This document shows positions 12,914 through 21,595 of a stretch of DNA of 50,971 nucleotides, piece after piece. The notes beneath the pieces are model-generated. The model made no database searches. It worked only from the letters and a program-made list of their open reading frames with translations, and had not been told where the DNA came from. Source of the DNA: Thermoanaerobacter sp. A7A (GTDB lineage Bacteria; Bacillota; Thermoanaerobacteria; Thermoanaerobacterales; Thermoanaerobacteraceae); assembly GCF_000445185.1 (NCBI RefSeq), contig NZ_AVAF01000085.1, forward strand, positions 1-50,971, in the 5' to 3' direction. The position numbers and the translations under genes were made by a program. Every line of letters starts with the position of its first letter. Position 1 is the stretch's first letter.

Positions 12914-15829
12914 ATGATTGAAAGGATTTTTGAAATTATACAAAAAGAGGATAAAAAGAATCCTTTAACAGATGACCAAATAGCCGCAATTCTCAATATT
13001 AAAAGAGAAGATGTGACACAATTTAGACTGAAAAATAATATTCCTGACTCAAGAGAAAGAAGAAAACCTTACCTTTTAGAAGATGCAAAAAAAATAATTT
13101 CAAAGCACCCAAATATTTCAGATAGAAATTTGACAAAACAATTAAATAATTTAGGATATAATATTTCTCGTTTTGTAGCTACACAAATAAAAAAGGAAAT
13201 TTTGAAAGATAAAATTGCAGATAATTTAGTGCAACGAAGTACTATTAAAAACGATACTGTAAATTTTGAAACTCCTAAAACAGCTAAAAGCTTACTCTCA
13301 TTTAAAGAGATTATTGGAAGCGAAGGAAGTCTTAAAGTGCAGATAAGCCTTGCAAAAGCTGCAGTACTTTATCCTCCCCATGGATTGCATACTTTAATAG
13401 TAGGACCATCTGGATCTGGAAAAAGCCAGCTGGCTGAAGCAATGTACAACTATGCAATAGAGTCTGGAAGATTTAATGAAAATGCGCCTTTTGTAGTTTT
13501 TAACTGTGCTGATTATGCGGATAATCCACAACTACTCATGGCGCAACTTTTTGGTTATGTAAAAGGCGCTTTCACAGGGGCTGATACTGCAAAAGCGGGA
13601 TTGGTAGAAAAAGCTGATGGTGGAATTTTGTTTTTGGACGAAGTCCACAGACTCCCCAGTGAAGGACAAGAGATACTCTTTTATTTGTTGGACAAAGGAA
13701 AATTCAGACGATTAGGGGAAACAGAAAGTACTAGAGAGGCACAAATTATGCTTATTGCTGCTACTACTGAAAATCCTGAATCTTCGCTATTACTTACTTT
13801 TAGGAGAAGAATTCCTATGGTGATAGAACTTCCTTCTCTTTCAGAAAGACCTCCCCAAGAAAGATATGAAATTATACATCATTTTTTCTCAAAAGAGTCT
13901 TTTAGAATTAATAAATCGATTATTGTAAAAAAAGAGGCAGTAAGAGCTCTTATGCTTTATGACTGTCCGGGGAATATAGGGCAGCTAAGGAGCGATATTC
14001 AAGTTGCTTGTGCGAGGAGCTTTTTAAATTCATTAGGGAGTAAAAGCTCTTCATTGACAATAGACCTTTCAGATTTACCTAACCACGTAAAAATGGGGAT
14101 AATCAGAGTAAATAAAAGAGATCCCGAAATAGAAAGATATTCAAATGAAGACATTATGGTGTATCCTGACAAGGAAATTAAGTTATATCCAAAAGAAGAT
14201 AGATATATGCTGCCTGATGAAATATATCAATTTATAGAAGAAAGGTTTATTGACTTAAAAAGACAAGGACTTACAAAAGAGGAGATAGATAAAATTCTCG
14301 GGAAAGAGATAGAGGCGGAGCTGAAGAAATTTGCTGTAAATGTAAAATCTAACATAACAATTTCAAAAAAAGAATTGACAAACATAGTAGGAGAAAAAAT
14401 TGTAAATGCTGTTGAAAAAGCATACGAGATTGCTAAAAAAAGTTTTAAAAACTTAGAGGATAATCTCTTTTATTCCCTTGCTATACACTTAAGTGCTGCT
14501 TATGAAAGAATATTAAGCGGCAAACCAATAATTAATCCTCAACTTGAAAACATAGTGAAAGAATATCCTGTTGAGTATTCTATTGCTAAAATTATGGCAA
14601 AACAAATTAACAAAGAATTAGAAATACAGCTGCCTGATGAAGAAGTGGGCTTTATTGCTATGTATCTAAGGACATTCTCAGGGGACAAAGAAATAACTAA
14701 AGGCAGAGTGGGCGTAGTTGTGCTTACGCACGGCCATGTTGCAAGTGGCATGGCAGAGGTGGCAAATAAACTCTTAGGGGTAAATCATGCAGTCGGTATA
14801 GATATGGCTCTTGATGAAAGCCCAGAATCTGTTCTTGAGAGGACAATTGAAGTAGTGAAAAGAATAGACGAAGGCAAAGGCTGCATTATTTTGGTTGACA
14901 TGGGTTCACTTATTACCTTTGGCGAAATTATAACCAAAAGGACAGGGATACCTACAAGAGTGGTAGGAAGAGTAGATACGGTTATGGTGTTGGAAGCTGT
15001 CAGAAGAGCTATTATACCTGATACTAATTTAGATGAAATAGCAGATGCGTTAGACGTAGATAAAACATATATAGGAAGAGTTGAAGGTATAAAGAGTAAA
15101 GATAAGCTTCCAAAAGCAATTGTAACTGTATGTATTACAGGAGAGGGAACAGCGTTAAAAATAAAGAAATATATTGAAGATGTCTTACCACAACTAAAAG
15201 ATGATTACAAAATAATACCTGTTGGAATGCTCAGGCAGGAAGATATTGAAAAAGAAATTTCAAAAATAAGAGAAGAAAATGAAGTGGTAGCTTTTGTTGG
15301 TACAATAAATCCCGGCATAAAAAGTATACCTTTTATATCTGTTGAAGATATTTTACATGGCACAGGGATTGAAAAATTCAAAAAAATTGTCAATTTAGAG
15401 AAAGAAAATCCTTTACAAGAAGTAATACAGGAAGACCTTATTTTTCATGATTTAGATATTTCTATGAAAAGTGATGTCATAGATAAATTAGTGGAGATAT
15501 TGCAAGATAAAGGCTATGTAGATGAAAGGTTTTTACTAAGTGTATACAAAAGAGAATCAATGGGGGCGACTTTTTTAAAAGGAGGAATTGCGATACCTCA
15601 CGGTTATCCAGAACATGTCATAAAACCTGCCATTGCAATTGCTAAACTAAAAGAACCTATTTATTGGGAAGGAGAATTTAAGGCAGATTTGGTCTTCATG
15701 ATAGCGCTAAAGGAAGATTCAAAGGATTATTTTATGTATTTGTATCAAATTTTAACTAATGAAAAAATATTAAATGCTATGAAGAATGCTAAAAATCCTG
15801 GCGAAATAAAAAATATTCTTACAAGATAG
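12914..15829 (+). CDS. LevR-type sigma-54-dependent PTS-regulated activator (module A)
   Basis: An enhancer-binding protein that activates the sigma-54 promoter downstream and is controlled by PTS phosphorylation. The 971-residue protein has, in order: an N-terminal DNA-binding region (1-110); an AAA+ domain with Walker A GPSGSGKS (about 163-170), sigma-54 contact loop GAFTGA (about 218-223) and Walker B GGILFLDEVHR; one PRD (about 435-590, His in LAIHLSAAYERI, second site GFIAMYL lacks His); a mannose-type EIIA-like domain (VVVLTHGHVASGM, about 600-720); an EIIB-like segment with VCITGEGTALK (about 735-830); and a C-terminal fructose/galactitol-type EIIA domain with GIAIPHGYPEHV (about 830-971). 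That last domain resembles the EIIA gene that follows, supporting control of module A. ATG 12914 follows AAGGGAGGC. Confidence 0.92.
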   Translation: MIERIFEIIQKEDKKNPLTDDQIAAILNIKREDVTQFRLKNNIPDSRERRKPYLLEDAKKIISKHPNISDRNLTKQLNNLGYNISRFVATQIKKEILKDKIADNLVQRSTIKNDTVNFETPKTAKSLLSFKEIIGSEGSLKVQISLAKAAVLYPPHGLHTLIVGPSGSGKSQLAEAMYNYAIESGRFNENAPFVVFNCADYADNPQLLMAQLFGYVKGAFTGADTAKAGLVEKADGGILFLDEVHRLPSEGQEILFYLLDKGKFRRLGETESTREAQIMLIAATTENPESSLLLTFRRRIPMVIELPSLSERPPQERYEIIHHFFSKESFRINKSIIVKKEAVRALMLYDCPGNIGQLRSDIQVACARSFLNSLGSKSSSLTIDLSDLPNHVKMGIIRVNKRDPEIERYSNEDIMVYPDKEIKLYPKEDRYMLPDEIYQFIEERFIDLKRQGLTKEEIDKILGKEIEAELKKFAVNVKSNITISKKELTNIVGEKIVNAVEKAYEIAKKSFKNLEDNLFYSLAIHLSAAYERILSGKPIINPQLENIVKEYPVEYSIAKIMAKQINKELEIQLPDEEVGFIAMYLRTFSGDKEITKGRVGVVVLTHGHVASGMAEVANKLLGVNHAVGIDMALDESPESVLERTIEVVKRIDEGKGCIILVDMGSLITFGEIITKRTGIPTRVVGRVDTVMVLEAVRRAIIPDTNLDEIADALDVDKTYIGRVEGIKSKDKLPKAIVTVCITGEGTALKIKKYIEDVLPQLKDDYKIIPVGMLRQEDIEKEISKIREENEVVAFVGTINPGIKSIPFISVEDILHGTGIEKFKKIVNLEKENPLQEVIQEDLIFHDLDISMKSDVIDKLVEILQDKGYVDERFLLSVYKRESMGATFLKGGIAIPHGYPEHVIKPAIAIAKLKEPIYWEGEFKADLVFMIALKEDSKDYFMYLYQILTNEKILNAMKNAKNPGEIKNILTR

Positions 15830-15838
15830 TACAAAAGA

Positions 15839-15865
15839 TGCCAAATTATTGGCACGGATTTTGCA
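15839..15865 (+). promoter_or_regulatory. Sigma-54 promoter of the galactitol-type PTS operon, overlapped by a hairpin
   Basis: TGGCAC (15850-15855), five bases, then TTGCA (15861-15865): a perfect -24/-12 match. An inverted repeat TGCCAA (15839-15844) / TTGGCA (15849-15854) overlaps the -24 half. It starts 9 bases after the activator's stop codon and 38 bases before the EIIA gene. Confidence 0.92.
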
Positions 15866-15902
15866 AAAGAAATATAGTGACTCAACGAGGAGGTAATATT
15901 CA

Positions 15903-16391
15903 ATGAAGCTTACAGAGTTTTTTCATAAAGAATTAATCGTAACTAACCTAGAAGCTAAAAACAAAGAAGAAGTATTTGAGATACTTTATAGAAAGTTGCT
16001 AGAAAATGGCTATGTTAAAGAGAGTTTTTTGGAAGGAATTGTAAATAGAGAAAGAACTTTTCCTACAGGATTGCTTCTTAATGGTAATAACGTAGCAATA
16101 CCTCATACTGATGCGGAACACGTTTTAAAGCCAGCAATTGCTGTAGCGACACTCTCTAAACCAGTGGTATTTAAGAATATGGCTAATCCACAAGAAGATG
16201 TAAACATAAGGATAGTATTTATGATAGCTTTAAACTCAGCTCACAGTCAAGTGAAATTACTGCAGCAGCTTGTAGAATTAATACAAAGCGAAGAGTTACT
16301 GCAAAAAATTTTAAGTGTGAAGGGTGGTGAAGAGGTAATAGAGGTAATAGAAAGTTATGAATTAAAAAATCAAGTAGGGAAGGTGAATTAA
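15903..16391 (+). CDS. PTS EIIA, fructose/galactitol family
   Basis: Accepts phosphate from HPr and passes it to EIIB. The 162-residue PTS EIIA type-2 domain has the active-site His68 in NVAIPHTDAEHV. It follows a strong AGGAGGTAA site and is the first gene of the sigma-54 operon. Family-level resemblance is to GatA, but the sugar cannot be read from EIIA. It is 4 bases from the EIIB gene, so translation is coupled. Confidence 0.9.
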   Translation: MKLTEFFHKELIVTNLEAKNKEEVFEILYRKLLENGYVKESFLEGIVNRERTFPTGLLLNGNNVAIPHTDAEHVLKPAIAVATLSKPVVFKNMANPQEDVNIRIVFMIALNSAHSQVKLLQQLVELIQSEELLQKILSVKGGEEVIEVIESYELKNQVGKVN

Positions 16392-16395
16392 CATC

Positions 16396-16689
16396 ATGGG
16401 AGTAGATAAAAAGAAGACTATTCTAGTGGCCTGTGGGACAGGAATTGCAACTTCAACGGTTGTTACAGAAAAGATTTTAGACGCATGTAAAAAAGAAAAA
16501 TTAGATGTAAATGTGATTCAATGCAAAGTTTCAGAGATTAAAAGTTATGCAGAAAATGCTGACTTTATAGTCACAACAACCATTTTAAAGGATAGTTTTG
16601 GGAAAAAGAGCATTAATGCACTTCCTTTGATAACTGGCATTGGAGAAGAACAAGTTTTAAAAGAAATTATTGAAGAAATAAAAAAGTGA
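16396..16689 (+). CDS. PTS EIIB, galactitol family
   Basis: A 97-residue GatB-like EIIB. The phosphocysteine is Cys13 in ILVACGTGIATSTVV, the P-loop-like motif of this family. It transfers phosphate from EIIA to the incoming substrate at EIIC. It overlaps the functional unit with EIIA (4-bp spacing) and EIIC (next ATG 10 bp on). Confidence 0.9.
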   Translation: MGVDKKKTILVACGTGIATSTVVTEKILDACKKEKLDVNVIQCKVSEIKSYAENADFIVTTTILKDSFGKKSINALPLITGIGEEQVLKEIIEEIKK

Positions 16690-16699
16690 GGTGTGTAAT

Positions 16700-17947
16700 A
16701 TGAGTGTAATTAAGTATTTGTTAGATTTAGGGGCAACAGTAATGCTCCCAATAATAATTTTTATACTTGGCCTTATCTTAGGAGAAAAACCGGGAAGAGC
16801 ATTTCGTGCAGCTCTTACCATAGGAATAGGCTTTATAGGAATAAATTTAGTAATAGGTTTACTCGTTAATAATTTGGGCCCTGCAGCTCAAGCGATGGTA
16901 AAAAACATGGGAGTGAAATTAAACGTAATAGATGTTGGTTGGCCGGCTTCGGCAGCAATTGCTTTTGCTTCAAAAGTGGGTGCTTTGGTAATTCCAATAG
17001 GACTTGTTGTTAATATTATAATGTTGGCTACAAGGCTTACCAAAACTGTAAACGTAGATTTTTGGAATTATTGGCACTTTGCTTTTACAGGAGCACTTGT
17101 AACGGCTGCCACAGGAAGTTTGACACTAGGATTAATAGCGGCAGCAATTAATGCAGCTATTGTATTATTCCTTGCTGATTGGACAGCTAAAATGGTTCAA
17201 GATTTCTATGGTTTGCCAGGCATCTCGTTACCCCATGGCTTTTCTGCAGCTTATGTCCCTATAGCAATTCCATTGAACAAGCTAATTGATAAAATACCCT
17301 ATATCAATAAAATAGAGGCAGATCCCGATACTATTAGTAAAAGATTTGGTATATTTGGTGAACCAGTTGTAATTGGATTAATTTTAGGTTTAGTTTTAGG
17401 TGTGTTGGCTAAATACGATGTAAAAGCTACTCTTAACTTAGGTATGTCAATGGCGGGTGTAATGTTTTTAATGCCCAGAATGGTTAGGATACTTATGGAG
17501 GGACTTATCCCGATTTCAGAAGCGGCAAAAGTTTTTATGCAAAAAAGATTTAAAGGAAAAGAATTTTATATTGGCCTTGACTCAGCGGTGGCAGTAGGAC
17601 ATCCCGCTGCTATATCTACAGCATTGATTTTAGTGCCTATTACAATTTTCCTTGCGGTTATATTGCCGGGCAACAATGTTTTACCGTTTGGAGACTTAGC
17701 TACAATACCTTTTATGATAGCAATGATTGCACCAATTACAAAAGGGAATGTATTTCGTTCAGTTGTGATTGGAACAATAGTAATAGCTGTAGGATTATGG
17801 ATTGCGACAAATGTTGCACCACTGCTTACACAAGCTGCAGCCGAGGCGGCCTTCAAGTTCCCTACAGGTGCTACAGAAATTTCAAGTATATGTGATGGTG
17901 CTAATCCTTTAACATGGGTAATTTTACAGATAATGAAATTATTCTAA
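16700..17947 (+). CDS. PTS EIIC, galactitol family
   Basis: The membrane channel of the module A PTS. The 415-residue polytopic protein resembles GatC: DLGATVMLPIIIFILGLILGEKPGRAFRAALTIGIGFIGI at the N-terminus, and conserved segments SLPHGFSAAYVPIAIPLN and YIGLDSAVAVGHPAAIS. ATG 16700 is preferred, with GAGGTGTG ahead of it; the upstream in-frame GTG at 16691 is part of that site. No tagatose or galactitol catabolic gene is nearby, so the substrate may not be galactitol. Confidence 0.88.
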   Translation: MSVIKYLLDLGATVMLPIIIFILGLILGEKPGRAFRAALTIGIGFIGINLVIGLLVNNLGPAAQAMVKNMGVKLNVIDVGWPASAAIAFASKVGALVIPIGLVVNIIMLATRLTKTVNVDFWNYWHFAFTGALVTAATGSLTLGLIAAAINAAIVLFLADWTAKMVQDFYGLPGISLPHGFSAAYVPIAIPLNKLIDKIPYINKIEADPDTISKRFGIFGEPVVIGLILGLVLGVLAKYDVKATLNLGMSMAGVMFLMPRMVRILMEGLIPISEAAKVFMQKRFKGKEFYIGLDSAVAVGHPAAISTALILVPITIFLAVILPGNNVLPFGDLATIPFMIAMIAPITKGNVFRSVVIGTIVIAVGLWIATNVAPLLTQAAAEAAFKFPTGATEISSICDGANPLTWVILQIMKLF

Positions 17948-17997
17948 TATAAATCAAAGTTTTAATGGGTAAAAATTAAGGAAAGGAGTTTTAGGTG

Positions 17998-18351
17998 ATG
18001 ATTGTTTCAAATAAAAAACATGTAAAAGGGATAGAAATTAAAGATGACAATATGAAAAATGTCATAAAAAGAGTATTAATTACACCAAAAGAAGGCTGGG
18101 AAGGATATGTGATGAGGTTATTTGAGATAGGTTACGGCGGCTATACTTTAAGGCATAGTCATCCATGGCCACACATCAACTATGTAATAAAGGGTAAAGG
18201 GAAACTTCATATTGATGGTACAGATTATGATATAGAAGAAGGTTCATTTGCATATATTTCCTCCAATAAACTTCATCAATTTATAAATACAGGAGAGGAA
18301 ACATTAGAACTTATTTGTATAGTACCTGAGGAAGGCGATACGAAGAGGTAA
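17998..18351 (+). CDS. Small cupin-domain protein
   Basis: A 117-residue single cupin. Motif 1 is GYTLRHSHPWPHINYVIKGKG and motif 2 is GSFAYISSNKLHQFIN, giving His ligands for a metal. Such cupins bind sugars or act as isomerases, epimerases or dioxygenases; the reaction here is unknown. It sits between a PTS and a TPP-dependent dehydrogenase in one unidirectional set, so a role in converting the imported compound is a reasonable inference. ATG 17998 is placed 8 bases after AAAGGAGTTTT. Confidence 0.8.
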   Translation: MIVSNKKHVKGIEIKDDNMKNVIKRVLITPKEGWEGYVMRLFEIGYGGYTLRHSHPWPHINYVIKGKGKLHIDGTDYDIEEGSFAYISSNKLHQFINTGEETLELICIVPEEGDTKR

Positions 18352-18383
18352 TTTAGATAATATTATAAAGGAGGTTTTAAACT

Positions 18384-19343
18384 ATGGAACTATCAAAAGA
18401 AAAATTGCTATGGATGTATCAAAAGATGGTAGAAATAAGGCAATTTGAATTAAAAGTAGACGAACTTTTTAAGAAAAATATGATATGGGGGACATGCCAT
18501 CTATACGTAGGAGAAGAGGCAACGGCAGTAGGAGCATGTGCAGCTTTAAACCCAGATGACTATATAACAAGTACTCATAGAGGACATGGACATACAATCG
18601 CAAAAGGAGCAGACCTTAAAAAAATGATGGCAGAACTATTGGGCAAAGAGACAGGCTACTGCAAAGGAAGAGGAGGCTCCATGCATATAGTAGATGTTTC
18701 TACTGGTAATTTAGGAGCCAATGGAATAGTAGCGGGAGGAATACCAATAGCAACAGGAGCCGCTTTAGCATCAAAATTGAAAAAGGACAACAAAGTCACC
18801 ATTTGCTTTTTTGGAGATGGGGCAGCAAACGAAGGAGTGTTTCACGAATCGCTAAACATGGCGGGTTTATGGAAACTTCCAGTTGTGTATATATGCGAAA
18901 ACAACCTTTATGGAATGTCAAATCCAGTGTCTAAATCCACAGCAGTAAAAGATATAGCCCAAAGAGCAGAGTCCTACAACATGCCTGGTGTAATAGTAGA
19001 TGGCAATGACATAGTAGAAGTATACAAAGCAGTAAAAGAGGCGGTAGATAGAGCAAGAAGAGGTGAAGGGGCTACACTAATAGAGAGCAAAACATACAGA
19101 TGGTTAGGCCATTCCAAGAGCGATCCAAGGGTTTATAGGACAAGAGAAGAGGAAGAAGAATGGAAGAAAAAGGACCCAATAAAGAGATTTGAAAAATACC
19201 TCGAAGAAACGACAGATATAACAAAAGATGAACTAGAAGAGATAAACAAAAAAGTAGAGCAGGAAATAGAAGAAGCGTATCAATTTGCAATAAATAGTCC
19301 TGATCCACGAGTAGAAGACCTAGCAAAATATGTTTATGCATAA
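18384..19343 (+). CDS. acoA: TPP-dependent dehydrogenase E1 alpha (acetoin/pyruvate type)
   Basis: Alpha subunit of the E1 component that decarboxylates a 2-oxo acid or cleaves acetoin, forming an acyl-TPP intermediate. The 319-residue protein has the TPP motif FFGDGAANEGVFHESLNMAG ending in CENN (about 150-180), plus STHRGHGHTIAKGA and KGRGGSMHIVD. Length and the paired beta subunit fit the AcoA/PdhA branch; Aco and Pdh cannot be separated with certainty. The site AAGGAGG precedes ATG 18384. The coding strand here is strongly A-rich compared with the PTS genes. Confidence 0.9.
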   Translation: MELSKEKLLWMYQKMVEIRQFELKVDELFKKNMIWGTCHLYVGEEATAVGACAALNPDDYITSTHRGHGHTIAKGADLKKMMAELLGKETGYCKGRGGSMHIVDVSTGNLGANGIVAGGIPIATGAALASKLKKDNKVTICFFGDGAANEGVFHESLNMAGLWKLPVVYICENNLYGMSNPVSKSTAVKDIAQRAESYNMPGVIVDGNDIVEVYKAVKEAVDRARRGEGATLIESKTYRWLGHSKSDPRVYRTREEEEEWKKKDPIKRFEKYLEETTDITKDELEEINKKVEQEIEEAYQFAINSPDPRVEDLAKYVYA

Positions 19344-19356
19344 GGAGGGAGAAACA

Positions 19357-20334
19357 ATGACAGAAAAGCTATATATAGATGCATTAGCAGAAGCCATAAG
19401 AGAAGAATTTGATAGAGACCCTAATGTCTTTATGATGGGAGAAGATATTGGGATATACGGAGGAGCTTTTGGTGTTACCAAAGGAATGTATGAAAAATAC
19501 AAAGACAAACTAATAGAAACCCCAATATCTGAAGCAGGAATAGTAGGGGCAGCGGTAGGTGCGGCACTAGTAGGAATGCGACCAATAGTAGAAATAATGT
19601 TTTCGGATTTTTTAACTCTTCCTATGGAATGGATAGTAAACCAAGCGGCTAAACTGAGGTACATGACAGGAGGGCAATTAAAAGTACCTATGGTAATAAG
19701 GACACCTATGGGTTCAGGCACGGGGGCAGCAGCCCAACACTCTCAAAGTTTTCCTGCAATATTTGCACATATTCCAGGGTTGAAAGTAGTAATGCCAGCA
19801 ACACCTTATGACGTAAAAGGGTTGCTGAAAGCAGCTGTAAGAGATGATAATCCAGTACTATTTTTCGAGCATAAACTCTTATACTGGACAAAAGGAGAAG
19901 TGCCAGAAGAGGACTACATTGTACCCATAGGAAAAGCCGAAATAAAAAGAGAAGGAAAAGACATAACCATAATAGCTGGGTCTATAACAGTTCCAAGGTC
20001 TTTGGAAGCGGCAGAAGAACTCAAAACCTATGGAATAGACGCAGAAGTCATAGACATAAAAAGTCTGTCTCCATTGGATGAAGAAACAATAGTTAAATCA
20101 GTAATAAAGACAGGTAAAATACTAATAGTAGAAGATGACAACAAAAATTACGGTTGGGGAGCAGAAGTATTATCAAAATTAGTAGAAAGTGAAGCCTTTG
20201 ACTATTTAGATTATCCAATACAAAGATTAGCAGGTAAAAATGTACCAATACCCTACAACCCACAATTAGAAAGAGCGGCTGTACCTCAAACAGAAGATAT
20301 AGTACAGAAAGTAAGAAGCATATTTGATAAATAG
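19357..20334 (+). CDS. acoB: TPP-dependent dehydrogenase E1 beta
   Basis: Beta subunit of the E1 heterotetramer. The 325-residue protein has the transketolase pyrimidine-binding region (MGEDIGIYGGAFGVTKGMYEKY, ETPISEAGIVGAAVGAAL) and a C-terminal transketolase domain (IIAGSITVPRSLEAAEEL, EVIDIKSLSPLD). ATG 19357 is chosen because AAGGAGGGAGA precedes it; a frame opening at 19330 would overlap the alpha gene. It lies 13 bp after acoA and 10 bp before acoC. Confidence 0.92.
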   Translation: MTEKLYIDALAEAIREEFDRDPNVFMMGEDIGIYGGAFGVTKGMYEKYKDKLIETPISEAGIVGAAVGAALVGMRPIVEIMFSDFLTLPMEWIVNQAAKLRYMTGGQLKVPMVIRTPMGSGTGAAAQHSQSFPAIFAHIPGLKVVMPATPYDVKGLLKAAVRDDNPVLFFEHKLLYWTKGEVPEEDYIVPIGKAEIKREGKDITIIAGSITVPRSLEAAEELKTYGIDAEVIDIKSLSPLDEETIVKSVIKTGKILIVEDDNKNYGWGAEVLSKLVESEAFDYLDYPIQRLAGKNVPIPYNPQLERAAVPQTEDIVQKVRSIFDK

Positions 20335-20344
20335 AGGTGATACA

Positions 20345-21568
20345 ATGGCAAACATAGTCACAATGCCCAAATTAGGAATGACAATGACAAGTGGCAAAAT
20401 AACAAAATGGTTAAAGAATGAAGGGGAACGAGTAGCACAAGGAGAACCGCTTTTAGAAATAGAAACAGATAAAGTCACAATGGAAGAAGAAGCCTCCTTC
20501 AGTGGAGTTCTTTTAAAAATACTTGCAAAAGAAGGAGAAACAGTGCAAGTAAACCAGCCAATAGCAATAATAGGACAACAAGGCGAAAACATAGAAGACC
20601 TATTAAAACAATCAAACGTTATAGAAGAACAAAAAGAGCCTCAACAAAAAGAAGCAGTAGAAGCCAAAGAACCTATCTTAGAACAACAGCAAACCTTAAA
20701 ACCTACAAAACCAAGAGCAACCCCTGTAGCAAGGAAAATAGCAAAAGAACACGGAATAGACCTAACACAAATAAAAGGAGGTGGCCCTTCTGGCAGGATT
20801 CAGAGAAAAGATGTAGAAGAATACCTTAAAAACTTACAACAAAAACAATTGCCAATTCAAGAAGAACCAAAGTCTCAACCAGTTACCTATACAAAAACAA
20901 TACCACTTGTAGGTATGCGCGGGATAATAGCCAACAAAATGAAACAAAGCGTAAACACTGCTCCTCACTATTATGTGACAATGGAGATAAACATGGAAGA
21001 AATATTAAAACTAAAAGACACATTGAATCAAAAACTACAAGATACAAAAATAACTATAAACACAATTCTCATAAAAGCCTCCAGCATCGCAATAAAAGAA
21101 TACCCGATAATCAACTCCTTTGTCCAAGATGACCAAATAATACTGAAAGACCAAATAAACATAGGACTTGCTGTAGCATTAGAAGAAGGTTTAATAGTTC
21201 CAGTGATAAGAGAAGCTGACAAAAAAGGTTTAAGCGAAATAGCATATGAAGAAAGGCAACTTATAGAAAAAGCAAGAGAAGGAAAACTCACCCCAGACGA
21301 ATACAGTGGTGGCAGTTTTACAATATCAAATCTTGGAATGTTTGATGTAACAAGATTTACGGCAATAATAAACCAACCGGAAGTGGCAATACTTGCTGTA
21401 GGCAAAATAAAAGACACGCCGATAGTACAAAACGGACAAATTGGAATAAAGCCAATAATGGAAGTGACATTGTCATCAGACCATAGAGTAATTGATGGGG
21501 CTGTTGCAGCAAAATTTTCAAAGAGAATAAAAGAAATATTAGAAGATCCACTACAACTTATGCTATAA
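20345..21568 (+). CDS. acoC: Dihydrolipoamide acyltransferase E2
   Basis: Core E2 that takes the acyl group from E1 on lipoyl-lysine and gives it to CoA. The 407-residue protein has one lipoyl domain (about 1-76, lipoyl Lys in EIETDKVTMEEE), a Gln/Glu-rich linker, an E3-binding domain (about 120-160, ATPVARKIAKEHGIDL, GPSGRIQRKDV) and a catalytic acyltransferase domain ending in the active-site motif SSDHRVIDGAVAAKF. ATG 20345 follows AGAGGTGATACA. The E3-binding domain is intact, yet no E3 dihydrolipoamide dehydrogenase gene follows. Confidence 0.92.
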   Translation: MANIVTMPKLGMTMTSGKITKWLKNEGERVAQGEPLLEIETDKVTMEEEASFSGVLLKILAKEGETVQVNQPIAIIGQQGENIEDLLKQSNVIEEQKEPQQKEAVEAKEPILEQQQTLKPTKPRATPVARKIAKEHGIDLTQIKGGGPSGRIQRKDVEEYLKNLQQKQLPIQEEPKSQPVTYTKTIPLVGMRGIIANKMKQSVNTAPHYYVTMEINMEEILKLKDTLNQKLQDTKITINTILIKASSIAIKEYPIINSFVQDDQIILKDQINIGLAVALEEGLIVPVIREADKKGLSEIAYEERQLIEKAREGKLTPDEYSGGSFTISNLGMFDVTRFTAIINQPEVAILAVGKIKDTPIVQNGQIGIKPIMEVTLSSDHRVIDGAVAAKFSKRIKEILEDPLQLML

Positions 21569-21595
21569 TTATGAAAAAAATAGGAAGTGATAAAC

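Noticed and set aside
16700-17947. Calling the module A PTS a galactitol transporter by name
   Set aside because: Family resemblance to GatC is clear, but no galactitol catabolic genes are present, so the substrate was left open.
19320-19721. Minus-strand frame of 133 codons opposite acoB
   Set aside because: Overlaps a clear E1 beta gene and has no ribosome site.
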